Origin: Dyadobacter frigoris
Lineage (GTDB): Bacteria; Bacteroidota; Bacteroidia; Cytophagales; Spirosomataceae
Direction: 5' to 3'
Assembly (NCBI RefSeq): GCF_005280585.1
Contig: NZ_SZVO01000002.1
Coordinates: 319,005-383,004 of the forward strand
Length of the DNA stretch: 64,000 nt
Numbering within the stretch: the stretch's first letter is position 1; every line of letters starts with the position of its first letter. Positions 25,137-33,655 of this stretch are shown one piece after another. The position numbers were made by a program, and so were the translations under genes. A model generated the notes under the pieces. The model made no database searches. It saw nothing but the letters and a program-made list of their open reading frames with translations, and was not told the origin of the DNA.

Positions 25137-26129
25137 TCACCCGCCAATCGCAATCATCCTCCTATTCTGTTCATAATCAGCTTTTGCTTCCTTGGCAGTA
25201 AAATCAATATGCCCACCGTGTGCAAAATGTTTTTTGTGAAAATGAGAATAGATTAATGAGCGAATATCTTCTCCACGACGAAGCGGAGTCAAAAGATCGA
25301 TTTCTGTTGTATCAAAAAGACAATTTTTAAGTTTTCCATCAGCCGTGAGTCTTATCCGGTTGCAACCTGCGCAAAAAGGATGAGTCACGGTCCCGATAAT
25401 TCCAAAAGTACCTTTTCCGCCATGAACCTTGAAACTGTGCGCAGTATCATGTAATTCACCTTCAAGTTTTTCAAATTCAAACTGTTTATTTATATCAGAT
25501 AACAAATCGTTGTAGGATACGATTTTCGACATTTCCCATTTGTTTCCGTTGAAAGGCATAAATTCAATAAAACGAACGTGGAGATTCGGCTCATCCAGCG
25601 TTAACCTGACAAAATCATTAACCTCAGTATCGTTGATTCCTTTCATAACCACGACATTAATTTTGACAACAAATCCTTCGGAAATCAGGAGTTTGATACT
25701 GTCAAGCGTTTTGTTGAAATGATCTCTTTTTGTAATACTTTTGAAAGTTGTTTCATTCAAAGTATCCAGACTTACGTTCAGGGAACGTACGCCGGCATTT
25801 TTCAAATCGTCAATAAATTGATCTACAAAAACCGCATTTGTCGTTAAAGTCAATGAGGTTGGCAAGGTACCCAAGTTTTGAATAATCTGGCCAACGTCTT
25901 TCCTTATTAAGGGTTCTCCACCGGTTAACCTTATTTTTTCAACGCCCAAATCCACAAAAATCCCCGCAAGTGTCTGAATTTCGTCAGCCTGCATCAACCA
26001 TTTTGAGGGCATAAATTGCATATCCTCCTGAGGCATACAATAGGTACAACGCAGATTACACTTATCCGTAAGCGAAATCCGCAGATAAGTATGCTTTCGA
26101 CCAAATGTATCCAAAATAGGTTGAGACAT
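25137..26129 (-). CDS. moaA: GTP 3',8-cyclase MoaA
   Basis: A 330-residue radical-SAM enzyme that, with MoaC, converts GTP to cyclic pyranopterin monophosphate in molybdenum cofactor synthesis. The N-terminal cluster motif CNLRCTYC supplies Cys24, Cys28 and Cys31. The second cluster is bound by FCAGCNRIR (Cys253, Cys256) and KNC (Cys270). The C-terminus ends in IAIGG, the catalytically needed double Gly. Length is normal. It is the last gene of the moeA-moaD-moaE-moaCB-moaA group, 13 bp after moaCB. Confidence 0.97.
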   Translation of the reverse strand: MSQPILDTFGRKHTYLRISLTDKCNLRCTYCMPQEDMQFMPSKWLMQADEIQTLAGIFVDLGVEKIRLTGGEPLIRKDVGQIIQNLGTLPTSLTLTTNAVFVDQFIDDLKNAGVRSLNVSLDTLNETTFKSITKRDHFNKTLDSIKLLISEGFVVKINVVVMKGINDTEVNDFVRLTLDEPNLHVRFIEFMPFNGNKWEMSKIVSYNDLLSDINKQFEFEKLEGELHDTAHSFKVHGGKGTFGIIGTVTHPFCAGCNRIRLTADGKLKNCLFDTTEIDLLTPLRRGEDIRSLIYSHFHKKHFAHGGHIDFTAKEAKADYEQNRRMIAIGG

Positions 26130-26142
26130 TTTCTTGTTTTAA

Positions 26143-27048
26143 TTAATGCTTATTTCCTTCCATAACACTAAAAACATGGAGGACGTGCGGGAACAGTGCA
26201 TCCATATAATCCGTTACGCCGCCTGTGCTTCCCGGCATTGTCAAAACCAGTGTTTCTCCGACCAAACCGGCAACCGATCTGGATAACATGGAAGTTGGTA
26301 TTCTTTCCTGTCCGTATTGTCTGGCCGTTTCAGCTATTCCGGGAATTTCTCTGTCAATCAATTCACTGACAGCTTCGGGTGTAACATCTCTTGGCGACAA
26401 TCCGGTTCCTCCTGTAATCAATATCAGCTGATAAGATAAAGCACAAAGGCCTTTTATTTTTTCCTGAATTGTATTTTTGTTGTCTGGAATAATGCTGTAA
26501 TCGTTTACTTCAATTCCGAGCAAATCCAGCTTCTCAATGATTTTCCGACCAGATTTATCTTCTCCGATACCTTTTGAAATGCTATCGGAGCAGACAATTA
26601 CCGCTGTTTTCAAATGTTCAGGAATCGCTTTTCTATCACTTTTCCCACCTTTTTTCTCCAACAATTTTATATTCCGTATTTCAACGCCTTTGTCAATCGG
26701 TTTTAACATGTCATAAAGTGTAAGCGCTACAACAGACGCTCCGTGCATGGCTTCTACCTCAACACCTGTTTTATAAATTGTTTTGACAGTCAACTCAATA
26801 ACAATCGTCAGCTCTTCAATTCTGTAAGCCACACCCGAATATTCAATAGGAATCGGGTGACAATCGGGCAATAAATCAGGTGTTTTTTTGACTGCCAACA
26901 ATCCGGCAGCTTTTGCCATTTCAAAAACATCACCTTTTGGAACAGTCCTGTTTTGAATAGCCGCAATTGTTTCCGGCTTACTGACCTGAACAATTGCCTG
27001 CGCTGTTGCAATCCGCAACGTATTGGTTTTGTGCGTAATATCAACCAT
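26143..27048 (-). CDS. moaCB: MoaC-MoaB fusion protein
   Basis: A 301-residue bifunctional protein. Residues 1-150 are cyclic pyranopterin monophosphate synthase MoaC, with KGDVFEMAKAAGLLAVKKTP, LLPDCHPIPI, EVEAMHGASVVALT and the C-terminal KKGGKSDR. Residues about 155-301 are a MoaB/MogA-type domain that adenylates molybdopterin: TAVIVCSDSISKG, ILITGGTGLSPRDVTPEA and LTMPGSTGGV. Fusion of these two steps is known in Bacteroidota. It is tightly spaced between moaE (10 bp) and moaA. Confidence 0.95.
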   Translation of the reverse strand: MVDITHKTNTLRIATAQAIVQVSKPETIAAIQNRTVPKGDVFEMAKAAGLLAVKKTPDLLPDCHPIPIEYSGVAYRIEELTIVIELTVKTIYKTGVEVEAMHGASVVALTLYDMLKPIDKGVEIRNIKLLEKKGGKSDRKAIPEHLKTAVIVCSDSISKGIGEDKSGRKIIEKLDLLGIEVNDYSIIPDNKNTIQEKIKGLCALSYQLILITGGTGLSPRDVTPEAVSELIDREIPGIAETARQYGQERIPTSMLSRSVAGLVGETLVLTMPGSTGGVTDYMDALFPHVLHVFSVMEGNKH

Positions 27049-27058
27049 TATATCAATT

Positions 27059-27508
27059 TTACTTATTTTCTTTCCAGATGTATTCTCCGGCCGGTCCCAC
27101 CAGTTCTTTTCCGAAAATCGGGACTTTCGTTTTTATTTGTTCAACAATATATTCAGACGCTTCAAAAGCTGCACGCCGATGTCCCGATGAAACAAAAACA
27201 AAAAGACTGATTTCACCCGTTGGCACAAGTCCTATGCTATGATAAATATGCATACAGATCAGGTCAAATTTTGAAAACGCATCTTCGCGGATCTCATGAA
27301 AAGTTTGTTCAGCCATTTCTTCATAAGCCGAATATTCAATTCCTGTTACGAAACCTTCAGCTTTTTCGTCGGCCCGGATTTGTCCAAGAAAAATGGCGTG
27401 CGCTCCAATATTCACTTTACTCTGATGTTTGGCGATTGAATCCGCAATAAATTGAGGACTGATTGCACCCGGTACAAATACTTTTTTGGGTTTATGAAGT
27501 TTCTCCAT
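27059..27508 (-). CDS. moaE: Molybdopterin synthase catalytic subunit MoaE
   Basis: A 149-residue protein that inserts the dithiolene sulfurs carried by MoaD into cyclic pyranopterin. Family blocks are AIFLGQIRADE, GIEYSAYEEMAEQ, HSIGLVPTGEISLFVFVSSGHRRAAFEA and the C-terminal VPIFGKELVGPAGEYIWKE. A GTG at 27511 directly precedes the ATG at 27508; I use the ATG. Its neighbours moaD and moaCB are on the same strand. Confidence 0.96.
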   Translation of the reverse strand: MEKLHKPKKVFVPGAISPQFIADSIAKHQSKVNIGAHAIFLGQIRADEKAEGFVTGIEYSAYEEMAEQTFHEIREDAFSKFDLICMHIYHSIGLVPTGEISLFVFVSSGHRRAAFEASEYIVEQIKTKVPIFGKELVGPAGEYIWKENK

Positions 27509-27561
27509 CACACCTTATTAAATTCTTATCTTTTGATCAAAATCCCTTTAATACCTTTATT

Positions 27562-27801
27562 TCAACCGCCGGCAAAAGGCGGTAAAAGTGCAATTTCTGA
27601 TGACAGAGGAATAATGGTAGCATCATCACCTATTTTCTGATTCACCGCAACTTTAAATTTCTTCCCGCGCATCTGCGGGTATTTTTCATTCAGCAACTCT
27701 TTCAAATCACTAACTGTCATGTTTTCTTTTCCAGACAAAGATTCTTTTGCCTGTCCCGAGATTTCTGCCAACATGCCAAAATATAAAACATTGATACTCA
27801 T
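27562..27801 (-). CDS. moaD: Molybdopterin synthase sulfur carrier MoaD
   Basis: A 79-residue ubiquitin-like protein. INVLYFGMLAEISGQAKE begins the beta-grasp fold, KFKVAVNQ and IALLPPFAGG close it. The C-terminal Gly-Gly is the site of thiocarboxylate formation. It lies between moeA (17 bp upstream) and moaE (53 bp downstream) in the cofactor operon. Confidence 0.95.
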   Translation of the reverse strand: MSINVLYFGMLAEISGQAKESLSGKENMTVSDLKELLNEKYPQMRGKKFKVAVNQKIGDDATIIPLSSEIALLPPFAGG

Positions 27802-27818
27802 TTTTTTAGGTTCTAATT

Positions 27819-29009
27819 TTACAAGGGCAATAAATGTACCTCTACAAGATCACCTGCGTAAACATTTTGCTGGGTAACGGGCAGATATATTAATGCATTT
27901 GCCACCGCAAAAGAACGCAAAGCAAAAGATTCCTGGCCCTCCAGAGAAGTAACCTGTGCATTAGAAACACTTGCTTTTAAAAATTCGTCCCTTTCTCCGT
28001 TAAAAGAATAAGCGTGTGAAATCGGCAGCTTGAAAGAAGGTAAAAAATGATCTTTCCGCCCTGACATCAATCTTAACGCGGGCAAAACATATTCATAAAA
28101 GCATACCAGAGACGAAGCGGGATTTCCAGGAAGCGCGTAAAAATGATTTTTCTGCGTTTTTGCAAACAGCAAAGGTTTCCCCGGTTTTTGTCTGATCTTG
28201 TAAAAAATCGTCTCCGCACCTATCGCTTCCAGAGCCTTACCAACATAATCATAATCACCGACAGAAACCCCGCCGGTAGCCATGATGACATCGTTTCGTG
28301 TTGCCATTAATTCCAGACTGCTGATTGTTGACGCCAAATCGTCTTCGGCATACATAATTTCAACCTGGTGAATTCCTTCTTTTGTCAACGCTGCAACCAG
28401 CATGGCAGAATTTGACTCGTACACTTGTCCATCGCCTAATGCGTCGCCCGTTTTTACCAGCTCGTCGCCCGTTACTAAAATTCCTATTTTCGGCTTGCGA
28501 TATACTTCAACTTCCTGAACATTCAACCCTGTTAAAAAACCAATGGCTCCGGCCGAAAGATAAGTTCCGGCAGCCAAAGCGATATCACCTTCCCGGATTT
28601 GCTGCCCGATATTGCGGACGTTCAAATTCTCCGCAACGGGATATTCCTTTATAATCACATTGCCATTTTCAACAGAAGTGCGTTCCTGCATAATCACAGC
28701 CGTGGCACCTGCCGGAACCGGTGCGCCGGTAAATATCCTGATCGCAGTTCCTGGTTTCAGGGACAACTTAGAAGTTCCACCTGCTTTGGATTCCGCAACA
28801 ATTGGCAAAATAATATTTTCATTACTAACATCGGTGTGTAAAACTGCATAACCGTCCATAGAAGATTGCCTGAAAGATGGAAGGGATAAACTGGCCAATA
28901 CATCCTTTGCCAATACGTATCCCAAAGCTTCCGGTACCGGTTTTAATACTGTCGGCAACGCAATAGCATTGGCTGTAATTCTTTTTTTCGCTTCTTCTAC
29001 TGTGACCAT
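27819..29009 (-). CDS. moeA: Molybdopterin molybdotransferase MoeA
   Basis: A 396-residue protein that inserts molybdate into adenylated molybdopterin. Recognisable blocks are MDGYAVLHTDV, IFTGAPVPAGATAVIMQE, GDELV in the middle domain, MATGGVSVGDYDYV, and LPGNPASSLVCFYEYVLPALR. Domain order and length are normal. It is the first gene of the leftward cofactor operon, whose promoter should lie in the AT-rich space above 29010. No molybdate transporter or molybdoenzyme is in this window. Confidence 0.96.
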   Translation of the reverse strand: MVTVEEAKKRITANAIALPTVLKPVPEALGYVLAKDVLASLSLPSFRQSSMDGYAVLHTDVSNENIILPIVAESKAGGTSKLSLKPGTAIRIFTGAPVPAGATAVIMQERTSVENGNVIIKEYPVAENLNVRNIGQQIREGDIALAAGTYLSAGAIGFLTGLNVQEVEVYRKPKIGILVTGDELVKTGDALGDGQVYESNSAMLVAALTKEGIHQVEIMYAEDDLASTISSLELMATRNDVIMATGGVSVGDYDYVGKALEAIGAETIFYKIRQKPGKPLLFAKTQKNHFYALPGNPASSLVCFYEYVLPALRLMSGRKDHFLPSFKLPISHAYSFNGERDEFLKASVSNAQVTSLEGQESFALRSFAVANALIYLPVTQQNVYAGDLVEVHLLPL

Positions 29010-29475
29010 TTTTTTTATGCTGTGTCTAACTATGCAAGTTACTATTTATAAACTGAACGAAAGGCAATTTTATGAGCGAAAATGGACTCCAAAACCGGGC
29101 CATTTCAGATAAATTGTAAGAAAAAAGAAGGCCGGATTGGGGTTTGTAAAATAGAAAAATGAAAAATTTAATTATTTCTGATATTACTATTTAAGATTCG
29201 ATCTTTATATAGTTCAATTTTTACCACTAAATATTCATTTTGTATCCTACGGTGATTTCCAATGATTATTCTTTAAATTTAATTTAAACCTATAAATTAT
29301 TTTTGAACGCATTCAGAATCCAAAATTACATCAACTTAAATTAGTGCTAATTCCAAATTACCCAATTACCTATAAATCAACTTTTTACCCTAAAATGAAA
29401 TATTATTAATTCAATAGCGTTATCTTTGTCCCGTGGAATACCACCGAAAATTATGTTGAACGAAATTAAACATGG
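29010..29475. other. 466-bp AT-rich divergent intergenic region
   Basis: It should hold promoters for moeA (leftward) and the lytic transglycosylase (rightward). Only the rightward -7 box at 29421 is convincing. I see no gene, repeat array or stable hairpin between 29040 and 29400. Confidence 0.5.
29421..29428 (+). promoter_or_regulatory. TAnnTTTG -7 element of the lytic transglycosylase gene
   Basis: TATCTTTG matches the Bacteroidota -7 consensus exactly. No good TTTG stands at the expected 19-nt distance upstream. The predicted leader is about 40 nt to the ATG at 29476. Confidence 0.45.
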
Positions 29476-30261
29476 ATGATTAGATTAATATTTATTGCCT
29501 TCTCAATTGCATCAATGGGGATATTTTCTCTTAGCAACTTGAAGGTAGAAAAGAAGGAATTGAAGTCTGAACTAACAATCAACTCCAACCTTCTTGCCAT
29601 CAATTTTTGTGGCGAAAAGGTGCCTCTTACGGAAATGCGCATAGCCGAGCGGTACCAGAACATGATCAGAAATTACGACACTGATTCCTTTCGTAAACTG
29701 ATGATAAGCGCAGAAAGAAGGATGCGAATTATTGAGCCCATCCTTAAAAAGTACGGAGTACCTTCCGACTTTAAATATATTCCAATCATAGAAAGTGCCA
29801 TGAGCAACGAAGCTACCTCACACAGAGGAGCATCAGGATACTGGCAACTAATGCCCGCAACAGCCAAATCACTTGGCTTGACCGTAAATGGAACGGTTGA
29901 CGATCGCAAACATCTTGTTAAATCCACCCACGCAGCAGGTAAGTATTTAAAAGGACTTCACCGCCAGCTTGGTTCCTGGACACTTGTAGCAGCTGCCTAC
30001 AATGCAGGACCAACGCACATTCAGCACCGAATGAACTCACAAAATAAAGATGACTATTTTAAGCTTCGGTTAAACGCAGAAACAACTAAGTACATTTATA
30101 AATTAATAGCAGTCAAAGAGTGGTTTTCCAATCCTAAAAGAAGCAAGGAATGGGGAAGCGGCGATGTTTTAGATAAAATGGTGCAGATAAGGGAAGAGAA
30201 AAAACTTTCCGAGTTGAAACCGGATTTAAAACAATTGGCAAGAGTAGCAACTGATTCTTAA
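29476..30261 (+). CDS. Lytic transglycosylase (SLT domain, MltD-like)
   Basis: A 261-residue protein with an N-terminal membrane/signal segment. The SLT lysozyme-like domain spans about 85-215: FKYIPIIESAMS gives the catalytic Glu106, followed by SHRGASGYWQLMPATAKSLGL and LVAAAYNAGPTHI, all standard for family-1 transglycosylases that cleave peptidoglycan glycan strands. There are no LysM repeats, unlike full MltD. ATG at 29476 is required because an earlier overlapping ATG at 29472 runs into a stop after three codons. Confidence 0.9.
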   Translation: MIRLIFIAFSIASMGIFSLSNLKVEKKELKSELTINSNLLAINFCGEKVPLTEMRIAERYQNMIRNYDTDSFRKLMISAERRMRIIEPILKKYGVPSDFKYIPIIESAMSNEATSHRGASGYWQLMPATAKSLGLTVNGTVDDRKHLVKSTHAAGKYLKGLHRQLGSWTLVAAAYNAGPTHIQHRMNSQNKDDYFKLRLNAETTKYIYKLIAVKEWFSNPKRSKEWGSGDVLDKMVQIREEKKLSELKPDLKQLARVATDS

Positions 30262-30285
30262 TTTCTTTGGTTATATGATCGTTAC

Positions 30286-30323
30286 AATGCAAAGAAAGAC
30301 TGCAATATGCTTTTCTTTGCATT
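30286..30323 (+). terminator. Intrinsic terminator after the lytic transglycosylase
   Basis: AATGCAAAGAAA at 30286-30297 pairs exactly with 30312-30323 around a 14-nt loop. It lies 25 bp past the stop codon. A smaller TATACAA/TTGTATA hairpin at 30332-30350 follows, of unknown role. Confidence 0.65.
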
Positions 30324-30393
30324 TGTTATGATATACAATTCAGTTGTATAAAAATACTTCATTTATTTTTTACCAAATACCAGTCAAACGAAT

Positions 30394-30840
30394 ATGACAA
30401 AGGCCGAAATGATCACCGATAAAGGTACTATGCTTATCGAATTTTACGATGAGGAGACACCTATTGCAGTGAAAAACTTTGTAGATCTTTCTAAAAAAGG
30501 ATTTTATGATGGACTAATTTTCCACCGCGTTATTCCTGATTTCATGATTCAGGGCGGAGATCCTCAGGGAACAGGACGCGGAGGTCCGGGATACACAATT
30601 AAATGTGAAGTAAAAGCTGAAAAACAGCATCACGAACGCGGCGTTTTATCTATGGCTCATGCAGGACGTGACACGGGTGGATCACAATTCTTTATTTGCC
30701 ATAGCCGTAACAATACTGCCCATTTGGACGGGAACCATACTTGCTTCGGTAAAGTGGTTGAAGGACTTGACACGATTGATTTGATCCGTCAGGGAGATAA
30801 AATCCAGAAAATTACAATTATCGAAGAAGAAATAGCATAA
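30394..30840 (+). CDS. Cyclophilin-type peptidyl-prolyl isomerase
   Basis: A 148-residue cytoplasmic cyclophilin. The core motifs are FHRVIPDFMIQGGDPQGTGRGGPGY, with the catalytic Arg in FHRV, then GGSQFFICH and HLDGNHTCFGKV. There is no signal peptide, so it corresponds to PpiB rather than the periplasmic form. It should catalyse prolyl cis-trans isomerisation in protein folding. Monocistronic, with a very strong terminator 18 bp after the stop. Confidence 0.93.
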   Translation: MTKAEMITDKGTMLIEFYDEETPIAVKNFVDLSKKGFYDGLIFHRVIPDFMIQGGDPQGTGRGGPGYTIKCEVKAEKQHHERGVLSMAHAGRDTGGSQFFICHSRNNTAHLDGNHTCFGKVVEGLDTIDLIRQGDKIQKITIIEEEIA

Positions 30841-30858
30841 GCTTTTCATTTCTTTTAT

Positions 30859-30900
30859 AAAACAAAACAGGCCTGGAAATTTCCAGGCCTGTTTTGTTTT
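30859..30900. terminator. Perfect 42-bp palindromic bidirectional terminator
   Basis: The 21 bases at 30859-30879 are followed immediately by their exact reverse complement at 30880-30900. The GC core CAGGCCTGG is flanked by A-rich and T-rich ends. It serves both the cyclophilin gene and the convergent symporter gene. Confidence 0.92.
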
Positions 30901-30915
30901 ATTTCAAATTCTATC

Positions 30916-32535
30916 TTACCAGAAATGGTAATATAGGATTGCGATCATAGCAATAACAAATGATGCGCCGATCACGAAACTGCGATGTGGCTTAAACATC
31001 GAAACATCAATCTGTAATCCTTTTTTCTCATCAGGCAATACAAGTCCAAGAACAAACATAACGGCTACGCAAATCAGGAATACCAATCCCATTCTGTCAA
31101 GGAAGGGAACTTGCGTCCAGTCAGCAAATGGAAAGTAATTGTTGTGCATTGCCAAAGCAATCAGGAATCCACCAACGATAGCAAATAATGCACCTGCAGA
31201 GTTTGTCCGTTTCCAGAAGAAGCCCATAATAAACGAGGCGAAAATCCCCGGCGAAAGAAGACCGGTCATTTCCTGAATAAACTGGAAACCACCTTTTTTA
31301 TCAATACCCATGTAAGGAGATACAACGATCGCAAGAATCATCGCAACTACTACAACCCAGCGTCCAACCCAAACTAATCTCTTTTCGTCAGCATTTTTAC
31401 CGATATAATTTCTGAAAATATCCAGCGTAAAAATCGTGGAAATACTGTTTGCTTTTCCAGCCAGTGAAGCAACAACCGCCGCTGTTAAAGCAGCAAAGGA
31501 AAGACCTTTCAAACCAGCAGGCAATAGATTTAAGAGTACAGGATACGCTTTATCCGGATTAATTGTTCCGTCTGCCCCTAACATTTCAGCCTGGAAAAGA
31601 CCTTTGCTATAAAGTGCATAAGCAGCGATACCAGGTAAAACAACGATTACTGGCATCAAAAGTTTAAGACCTGCTGCAAACAAAATACCATTACGCGCCG
31701 TTTTCAAATCTGCCCCTAATGCACGCTGTGTAATATATTGATTACATCCCCAGTAGTTCAAATTCACGATCCACATACCACCCAATAAAACCGCAAGGCC
31801 GGGTAGCTGCATATAGAAAGGACTGCTTTTACGGAAGATCATGTGGAAGTGGTCGTCATGATTTTCACGCATCATTTTCATTCCGCTAATTAAACCATCA
31901 ATACCATTTTCACCTGAAACCAGATTAATAGCCAGATAAGTTGTTGCCAAACCACCGATGATCAAAAAGAAAACCTGAATAACGTCGGTAAAACCGATAA
32001 CCTTCATCCCGCCGATTGTAATGATAATGGCGAAAACTGCCAGAGCGATCATACAGAAAGTGAAGTCCAATCCCGAAATACCGGAAACTGCCAGCGCACC
32101 TAAGTAAAGAATAGAAGTAAGATTCACCAGAATATACAAAGCCAGCCAGAAAACCGCCATAATCAAACTCACAGTTGGATTATATCGCTGACTTAAAAAC
32201 TGAGGCATAGTATAAATTTTGTTCTTCAAATAGATCGGCATAAAGAAAACCGCGACGATAATAAGCGTAGCGGCTGCCATCCATTCATAGGTTGAAATCC
32301 CCAAACCCATGGAAAATCCGTTACCGGACATCCCGATAAATTGTTCTGCGGAAATATTAGACGCGATCAGAGATGCACCAATTGCCCACCAGGTAAGCGA
32401 TCCTTCTGCCAGGAAAAAGTCTTGTGTAGATTCAGTAGTTGATTTTTTTCGTTGGTAAATCCAATACCCGTAACCCGATACCAGAATAAAGTAAAAGAAG
32501 AATACTATGTAATCCAGGGTTTGTAACTGTTGCAT
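30916..32535 (-). CDS. Sodium/solute symporter of the SSS family (SGLT-like)
   Basis: A 539-residue membrane protein with about 14 hydrophobic segments. Typical SSS features are DFFLAEGSLTWWAIGASLIASNISAEQFIGMSG in the first helices, IITIGGMKVIGFTDVIQVFFLI in the middle, and AALTAAVVASLAGKANSISTIFTLDIFR, which contains the sodium-site region. This subgroup (vSGLT/SGLT-like) imports sugars such as galactose or glucose with Na+. The substrate is not readable. It is followed by a perfect palindromic terminator and preceded by a hairpin at 32594. Confidence 0.9.
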   Translation of the reverse strand: MQQLQTLDYIVFFFYFILVSGYGYWIYQRKKSTTESTQDFFLAEGSLTWWAIGASLIASNISAEQFIGMSGNGFSMGLGISTYEWMAAATLIIVAVFFMPIYLKNKIYTMPQFLSQRYNPTVSLIMAVFWLALYILVNLTSILYLGALAVSGISGLDFTFCMIALAVFAIIITIGGMKVIGFTDVIQVFFLIIGGLATTYLAINLVSGENGIDGLISGMKMMRENHDDHFHMIFRKSSPFYMQLPGLAVLLGGMWIVNLNYWGCNQYITQRALGADLKTARNGILFAAGLKLLMPVIVVLPGIAAYALYSKGLFQAEMLGADGTINPDKAYPVLLNLLPAGLKGLSFAALTAAVVASLAGKANSISTIFTLDIFRNYIGKNADEKRLVWVGRWVVVVAMILAIVVSPYMGIDKKGGFQFIQEMTGLLSPGIFASFIMGFFWKRTNSAGALFAIVGGFLIALAMHNNYFPFADWTQVPFLDRMGLVFLICVAVMFVLGLVLPDEKKGLQIDVSMFKPHRSFVIGASFVIAMIAILYYHFW

Positions 32536-32593
32536 TTCAAATATACAATATTAGATGAATGGATAAGCGATTTTCTGTTCAATCCGAAAGGTA

Positions 32594-32614
32594 CACTATT
32601 TTCGAAAAATAGTG
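32594..32614. other. Short hairpin upstream of the symporter gene
   Basis: CACTATTTT at 32594-32602 and AAAATAGTG at 32606-32614 surround the loop CGA. It lies 59 bp before the symporter start and 90 bp after the peptidase-like gene. It lacks a good T-run, so it may be an operator as easily as a terminator. Confidence 0.4.
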
Positions 32615-32704
32615 CAAGTAAAAAAAGCATGTTCCTTACTATTGTCAGCCTTTATTTATTATTGATGTCTAAAAACAGATAAACAAATAAAATAAGAGGC
32701 CGCT

Positions 32705-33580
32705 TTACTCATCCATTTTAACGGAATCCGGCAAACGGAGTGGATTATCAGGGAGTTTCAACTTGTCCTTTTGCTTTGCTTTATTTTCCTGATCACGATA
32801 ACTTTCTGCGAAGGATTTACCGCTTTTCATGTCAGAAACCAGTTTTACCAAACCTGTTTGTCCGCAATAAGCCAGCCAGTAAGATATTTCAAGCCCGGAA
32901 CTCATATACGCAAGCATCACTTCTTTTGGACCACCGTTAAAAAACCCTTTAACGGAAGCGATGCTTTTAAGTTCAAGAATATTTTGTCCGCCGCCGGTTT
33001 GATAAAGCCATTCATCCATATAATCAAAATACCGGCCGAACGAATCAGGATTATTTACAAAACGTCTGTCCAGCATGAGCGCCGTTCCTTCATTAAACCA
33101 CTGCGGAATATCCATAGTCGTTTTCCACCAGCCCAAACGACCCAGCAATTCCACATGAGACATTTCGTGACTTATTACATCCACATTTAAACCCTGTGCA
33201 TTTAAAATCACATAGGATTGTCCCCAGGGCGTACCTAAACTGCATCCCGCTCCTTCCGTACTCTGACAATATTTTTGATATTCCTGCGGAGTTTCGCAAA
33301 TAATCAATTTAGGTTTCGCTTGTTTTCCCAGCCAAAATGAATCAATCCGCATTTCTGCTTTTTGGATCACGCCAAGTATATTCTTGCGCCGATTTTGTTC
33401 AAGGGAAGGACTGGAATAAATATAATCGTTAACCTTTTCAAAATTTGAAAGACCAATAATCTGACATTGAAGAACCTGAGGATAAAGGAAAAAATAACCC
33501 GGAATAACTAAAACCAACCCGATCAGAAGAAATTTGCCAAGAGCGGCAAGACGGGATTCAGATAATGAGTTGGTTTTCAA
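32705..33580 (-). CDS. Membrane-anchored HExxH protein (putative gluzincin-like peptidase)
   Basis: A 291-residue protein with one N-terminal membrane helix (about 15-35). The zinc motif HEMSH (His138, Glu139, His142) is followed by WFNEGTA with Glu164, the spacing of gluzincin metallopeptidases of the MA-like type. No family name is certain. Conserved Trp and Gly residues (GRLGWWKTTMDIPQWF) lie between the two motifs. The likely start is TTG at 33580; no ATG is available at the correct place. It lies 75 bp downstream of purH, separated from it by a terminator. Confidence 0.6.
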   Translation of the reverse strand: MKTNSLSESRLAALGKFLLIGLVLVIPGYFFLYPQVLQCQIIGLSNFEKVNDYIYSSPSLEQNRRKNILGVIQKAEMRIDSFWLGKQAKPKLIICETPQEYQKYCQSTEGAGCSLGTPWGQSYVILNAQGLNVDVISHEMSHVELLGRLGWWKTTMDIPQWFNEGTALMLDRRFVNNPDSFGRYFDYMDEWLYQTGGGQNILELKSIASVKGFFNGGPKEVMLAYMSSGLEISYWLAYCGQTGLVKLVSDMKSGKSFAESYRDQENKAKQKDKLKLPDNPLRLPDSVKMDE

Positions 33581-33607
33581 TGAGGCAATCTTTAATACAA
33601 TTGATTT

Positions 33608-33646
33608 TAAACACGACGTTTCAAAAAGAACGAAACGCCGTGCTTA
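33608..33646 (-). terminator. Intrinsic terminator after purH
   Basis: 15-nt arms at 33608-33622 and 33632-33646 with a 9-nt loop. Two positions that mismatch as plus RNA become G-U pairs as minus RNA, in agreement with the direction of purH. Confidence 0.8.
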
Positions 33647-33655
33647 AAATTGAAA

